Assembly (NCBI GenBank): GCA_973895155.1
Contig: OZ316894.1
Coordinates: 10,044,001-10,108,000, forward strand
Source: Marsupella aquatica
Lineage: Eukaryota > Marchantiophyta
DNA length: 64,000 nucleotides
Reading direction: 5' to 3'
Below are positions 59,436 through 64,000 of the stretch, piece after piece; position 1 is the first letter of the stretch, and each line of letters begins with the position of its first letter. The position numbers were made by a program, and so were the translations under genes. The notes under the pieces are model-generated. The model was not told the origin of the DNA, ran no database searches, and saw only the letters and a list, made by a program, of their open reading frames with translations.

Positions 59436-60059
59436 GGTCGTATGTACGAAGCCTTCAAGCCCATTTACTTTCAAAAGTACTTTCCTAGCTATAAGAATAC
59501 GAAGACATCATTTATACATGTACAAGATTCGAAATACTTGCAACCTACCGTTCAGAGATGACTCAAGCTGCGGAGTTGCACTCACACACGACGTGAGAAT
59601 CTCGTCAACTCACTGACGCGCACCGAGGAGACACAAACTTGGGAAGCAGCAGATTTTTGAACAAGACAGAGTCCTGACTAGGTTCCACCATTGAGTTGTC
59701 CGCTTTTCTTTTTGGGTTCCAGTGGAGGGCGAGTCAGTGGGTTGAAAGGTAAAGAGGGTAGAGCGTTTCTCCAATTCAAGTTTCAAATTCTCTCCTGTAA
59801 TAGTCTGTCGTCGCATCTTTCAAGTGAATTCGTCACTACAATTGTTACAAGCGTCAGGTCTAGTGCTCGTATAAGGCTATGTTCATACGTCATAGATCAC
59901 GCATCGCCTTCTACGCATTGGCATTTCCTCGTTGAAAGTTGGGCCTAGTCGTCTTGGGTCCTAGTGGCAGTTTTTCAGCTAACACCCAAAGATAGAAGAG
60001 GAAAAGAGGTTGTGTAAGGTTTCTTACCTGCGATGAAAGCTTTTGGTTCTGATTACCAG

Positions 60060-60304
60060 GGGCATCATTGTCTCGTGAACCTGGCTGTTTGCATCGAAGC
60101 TCTACACTCGGAGATTCTAACAGCCTGCAAAGTGGCCTTGTCTGAAAAGCGACCTTGTCTGAAGTAACCGTGTCTGAAAAGCCGCGTTCCCTAAACAGCC
60201 TCGGTACTGACATAGCGACCCCGAACAATTCCCAAAGTTTGGAATACGGAAGGAAGCATAGTCCCTCCTACCACGCCGCCTATACCGACCAATATTTACG
60301 CCAG
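60060..60304 (+). other. Exon-like segment with an in-frame stop
   Basis: Bounded by an AG acceptor (60059) and a CAG/GTACAG donor (60304), the segment reads in one frame: a Ser-rich SLSREPGCLHRSSTLGDSN part, a TGA at 60143-60145, then KPRSLNSLGTDIATPNNS and SPSYHAAYTDQYLRQ. A short repeated phrase (TTGTCTGAAAAGCGACC) sits at the stop. The composition looks more like coding sequence than its surroundings, but I do not recognise it. It may be a decayed exon. Confidence 0.2.
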
Positions 60305-60761
60305 GTACAGAGAGCCATTTTCGTAATTTTCATTGCATTAGGTCCATGAACAACCCCGTAAGTTGGCAATGTTTTAGACCTGTCTTTACCGGAAGAAAAC
60401 AGGGAAACAACAGAATTGGAGCTTTTGGTGGATCAAAAGTGTCTCTCAACTGTTTCGCATCTGATTTTACAACCACCTCTCTCTGGTTCAAATGTTGTAT
60501 GGCCCTCGGGGCTTATCTGCAGATGATGATAGGTACTTTATAGAAAATGTACCTGTAGACGACGATAGGTACTTTATAGAAATGTGAAGCAGAGAGTTCC
60601 CCTCTCACTGGCTGGAGGTTTCCCTCTTTAAAGAAAAAGAAGACAGGGAAGAGACTGTTGGGGGCTCTACAGTTACAATTCCTATATCAAGTCCGTATTC
60701 CTATATCAAGTCGTCCGTCCTTGCCAAGAAATGAAGAAGAGGCTCATGCGGCTCTGGGCCT

Positions 60762-60775
60762 GGGGGGGGGGGGGG
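60762..60775 (+). repeat. Homopolymer G run (14 G)
   Basis: Fourteen consecutive G within GGGCCT(G)nCCC. The length may be unreliable in sequencing. A G-rich strand of this length could form a quadruplex, but the site is in a gene-free stretch. Confidence 0.8.
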
Positions 60776-62612
60776 CCCTGAGAAGATAATTCCCTTGCCA
60801 GTGACTTGGTTCCATTGCCAATTCCACTGCCCATTTGCTAAGGGATGAAGAATGTTGTGGGAACACTTCACAATAAAGAAGTCCTGAAACCACTAACGAA
60901 ATTCTATAATTGAGGTTGTGTGCATGGCTCCCACTGACCTCCAAGTGGAACTATTTGGTAACGGCAGCAAAGCATAATGCACTATTGCAGACCCTCCAGC
61001 CAGCATCCTGTGCTGAACTATTTCCTTCGTCATGACAGTCGTGCGAACTTCCAGTCCCACTATATCTGGGATTCATCTTAGTTAATAGTAACCATTCGAG
61101 TGTGACTGTCTAAATCCGTTGTCTGGAAGGCTCAGCAAAGCCAGCCTGGGAAATAATTTTGACCTGTGAAGCTCTTCGTGTCTTCAACTCTAAGGCAGGG
61201 ACAGCCTGGGAGATCATTGACTCTAGGCAGACTAAGAAAAAATCGCGTAATCGGGAATCAAAACGTTGAACATGGCTTGCTGAAAGTCCACCTTGCTTGC
61301 GCACTCAATTGAGGGAAAACTTTGCGTGAGAAACACATGAACTTTCTTGCATGATAAGTGGGAACACAATCTAGAGAGGATATGCTGGAAGGTTGCCAAC
61401 AATGCTCGCCCCTATGGAAAACCTTGCATGCTGCGCAGCATGGAGGCTGGAGAATTGACAGTGAACTACTACGTAACGCTTTCCGGGATTCAGTCAAAAA
61501 GATAACGATACAGTAATACTTTTTAGGCTTCAAAAAGGTGACAGACTATTGAAGCCGGCAAAAGGAGATTTGCATCCACTCAAGGCAGTGGAAAAAGAAT
61601 GGTTGGGGGAGACTGGAAAGGAACTTGTACTGTCGACAACATTGGGAATCGGTCCTCCATCTTTTAAACGAGAAGGATAATCACAAGGCTGCTGCTATCT
61701 ATACGATGGTGGCAACCGGCATTCATGTGCTTTTTGAGTGGAGAATAACTTCAGCTGAACTTGACAATCCCACACTCCATAGCTATACAGTAGAAGACTG
61801 CTTTACCAGGAGAACAATATTCTCTGTATACACCCTCTGACGAATGAATCACTCGAGCACGGCATTTCTCCGCGTTTTAATTTTGTGTGTTGATTCAATT
61901 GATTAAAAAACTATAGTGATGACAGGTTGGTATGAACTAGAGTCTACACTGTAGACCCCACATAAAGATATACCCCGTTCTGAAAACATAACCATATTCA
62001 TATATTTATTTGCAAAAACAGCAGGAAAAACTCAAAATCAATTCTATAGGTAGACTTGTCTGCTTCGAGTATAAAATTAGGTCACTAGAGGACAGCTCCA
62101 CAGACCACCACCGCTTCACAAGAACTTGGATTAGAACCCTCCATGACAGCAATTCTTGATTGATTTATAGAGACCAACAACAGGACGAGGATTGCTTTGG
62201 GAGCGTTAAGTGGTCTGAAGGGAGATCGAATCCGTCAATTCCCATCATCGTAATGATGAAATCTAGCCACGGTTAATTGGGTCATTGCAAACGCTCCATT
62301 ATTGGATGCATAGTGTGAGGACTGAGTTGACTCCACGATTGGTGCAAAGGTTTGGGGAACATAGAATCCAGGATATTTGGCAGAATGATGGGGCCTAAAA
62401 GTAAGAAATCGTATCTAGAGCTACTCAAGTAATGTACATACAGTCATGAAAGGGAATGTGACGTGGCACTAGAGGCGTCCCTCTCAAACCCTTTATTGTA
62501 GGGCATCATGCACTTCCCTTCTTCCTAACCATTTTGCACTTTTGTAAGCGCAAAGAGAGTTCCACTACACAACAAATATATAAGTGAAAACACTCTAGAA
62601 TGGTTTATGCAC
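60776..62612. other. Intergenic stretch with no supported gene
   Basis: Open frames on both strands (for example minus 61258-61533, plus 61625-61840) show no recognised domains or matching splice sites. Confidence 0.4.
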
Positions 62613-62930
62613 TTTTGTTTTTTTGTTTTTTTGGGCCTTGGAAAACGAAAGCCAGCCCATCGCTTACTTCTTGCTCTGGAGCAGACTATTTTATGTAGGG
62701 TAGCCACAAGGGAACAATATCTAGGGATCCTACAAGGACCCAGTGAGGGTTGAACCAGGGCTCCAAAATGGACCAGCCAAGGGTTGAGGAGAACCAGGAC
62801 TCCCACACCACTACACCCCACCCACACATACAGACCCTCCACCCCCTCGCTTGTGGAGGGTGGATTGAACTTAGGACCTCTTGGTTCTAGGTTAATCCTC
62901 AGGCCAACTGACCACACAGCCAATTGGTTG
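62613..62930 (-). mobile_element. tRNA-derived SINE, copy 3 (minus strand)
   Basis: Read on the minus strand, the element starts near 62930. It has an A-box-like TGGTCAGTTGG (62904-62914), a B box AGTTCAATCC (62862-62871), the GTGGAGGG and TGTGTGGGTGGGGTGTAGTGG body shared with the other copies, and an A-rich tail (AAAAAAACAAAAAAACAAAAG) ending at 62613. Identical GGTTTATGCAC duplications flank it (62602-62612 and 62931-62941). The minus-strand frame at 62525-62941 is SINE sequence, not a gene. Confidence 0.9.
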
Positions 62931-62941
62931 GGTTTATGCAC

Positions 62942-64000
62942 ACTTGCAGGTAAGCATGCAATCCCACTTACACATCTTCATAAGTGAAAGTCATTATTAC
63001 ATAGAGTAAAGTTTGCACTTCTGTGGTCCGGGGTCACCAACATCACAAAAGTCGAGTGACTTAGAGCCCATTGCACCTCAGTGCACTATCAATAAATCAA
63101 TTGTCTACACTTATGACATAGTGATCCAAGTTTAGTGCACACCTGAGGCTTCATGCAAGGAGTTTGCACTTAGAAAGCGAGCACTGGATTCTTAAAATGG
63201 CTGAGTTTGGATAAGTGGAGTTTGTTGGTGAATCCTACATGGTTCATAGAACTGGAGAGGGGACTGTTGGAGGGATTGAAGGGTTTCTCATGAGCATGAT
63301 TGCGAGCTTCTCTGGGGGTTTCATCATTGCAAGCATTTCCTTTTGCGAAGTTGGGGGAGCATGATGTGCAGTCATGAGCTGAGAGTGGTGCACATTGCTG
63401 GATGATTGCCAAACTCACTTGAACACATGTGGAGGAACACTGCACTCACTCTGCCGCCCTTATCCCTCCACATTTTTGGCCTAGTGATTGTTCACTTTTC
63501 CTGTTCTTTCTCTGTTTGTCGTGAAAGCAATTTTTTATTTGACGATAAAGATGCCTAGAGGGAATTAGGAGATTCACCACTCTTTGGACCCTTTTGTCTT
63601 GAATGCCATTTTTATTTGACAGACAATGCTGAATGGAAAGAGACTCTTTCTATTTATCTTGAAAGCCAAAGGAGAGACTAGACCGTCCTACAAAGAGGGG
63701 ATACGAGCATCTCCAGCTTTTACTCTGATTAGGTGTTTGGCTGAACAAGTAACTAAGATGCAAAAAATCATGTCCAACTTATTCACCATAAAGCTTATAA
63801 AGTGGATTCAAGATTGTAATCTAAGGTGGTGTGAAACTGATTTCTAGTGCAGAGTAAAGTATCCAGTAAGGGTTGAGGCAAATGACCATACCAACAATGA
63901 AAATGAAGGGTGCTACTACCAATGAACTAAATCAAATGTGTCAGACTAGATATTTCCTCCTCAAAGAAACAAAACCTGCTAACCTGTGTAGATCTCTAAG
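62942..64000. other. Terminal intergenic stretch with no supported gene
   Basis: No recognised gene or repeat up to the window end. The 73-codon plus-strand frame at 63626-63847 lacks family resemblance. Confidence 0.4.

Noticed and set aside
62525-62941. 138-codon minus-strand open frame
   Set aside because: It coincides with the third SINE copy.

Overview
This window is nuclear DNA of a land plant. It has AT-rich intergenic sequence, widely spaced multi-exon genes with GT-AG introns, TTTAGGG-type telomere-like motifs, tRNA-derived SINEs, a hAT-type MITE and plant gene families. The gene structures and repeat-rich spacers would fit a seed-free plant such as a bryophyte or lycophyte, but that is an inference and I cannot name a species.

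Layout. Positions 1-2250 hold the decayed 3' part of a short-chain dehydrogenase/reductase (SDR) gene. Positions 2250-12270 are intergenic, with tandem repeats, a complete hAT-type MITE (5443-5719) and a first SINE copy (6640-7044). A three-exon gene for a chloroplast J8-like DnaJ protein lies at 12278-13310 on the minus strand. Positions 13.3-30 kb are a long gene-poor, repeat-rich stretch with a second SINE (25733-26051), several tandem repeats and a foldback. Positions 28.86-32.76 kb hold two arrays of one complex repeat flanking a degenerate Myb/SANT-like (trihelix-like) pseudogene of the kind linked to PIF/Harbinger transposons.

Positions 33815-46485 (minus) hold the main gene: 26 exons whose splice phases all agree, giving 2,325 residues. 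It belongs to a conserved plant family of unknown function, with a beta-sandwich-like N terminus, a long helical-repeat-like middle and an R/E-rich coiled-coil plus Ser/Gly-rich C terminus. Positions 46.9-50 kb carry a minisatellite with a reiterated TATAAATA motif and a triplicated 160-bp repeat. Positions 50977-56252 (plus) hold a 15-exon NOC4 (CBF/Mak21 family) ribosome-biogenesis gene, with telomere-like repeats in intron 1. Positions 56.3-64 kb are mostly intergenic, with diverged repeats, a few exon-like fragments I cannot assign, and a third SINE (62613-62930, minus).

The confident genes serve separate housekeeping roles: chloroplast co-chaperone, nucleolar 40S assembly and a large putative scaffold. 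They do not form a pathway. The most unusual items are the 2,325-residue gene with one GC-AG intron and a NAGNAG acceptor, and the three-copy SINE family with recognisable target-site duplications.
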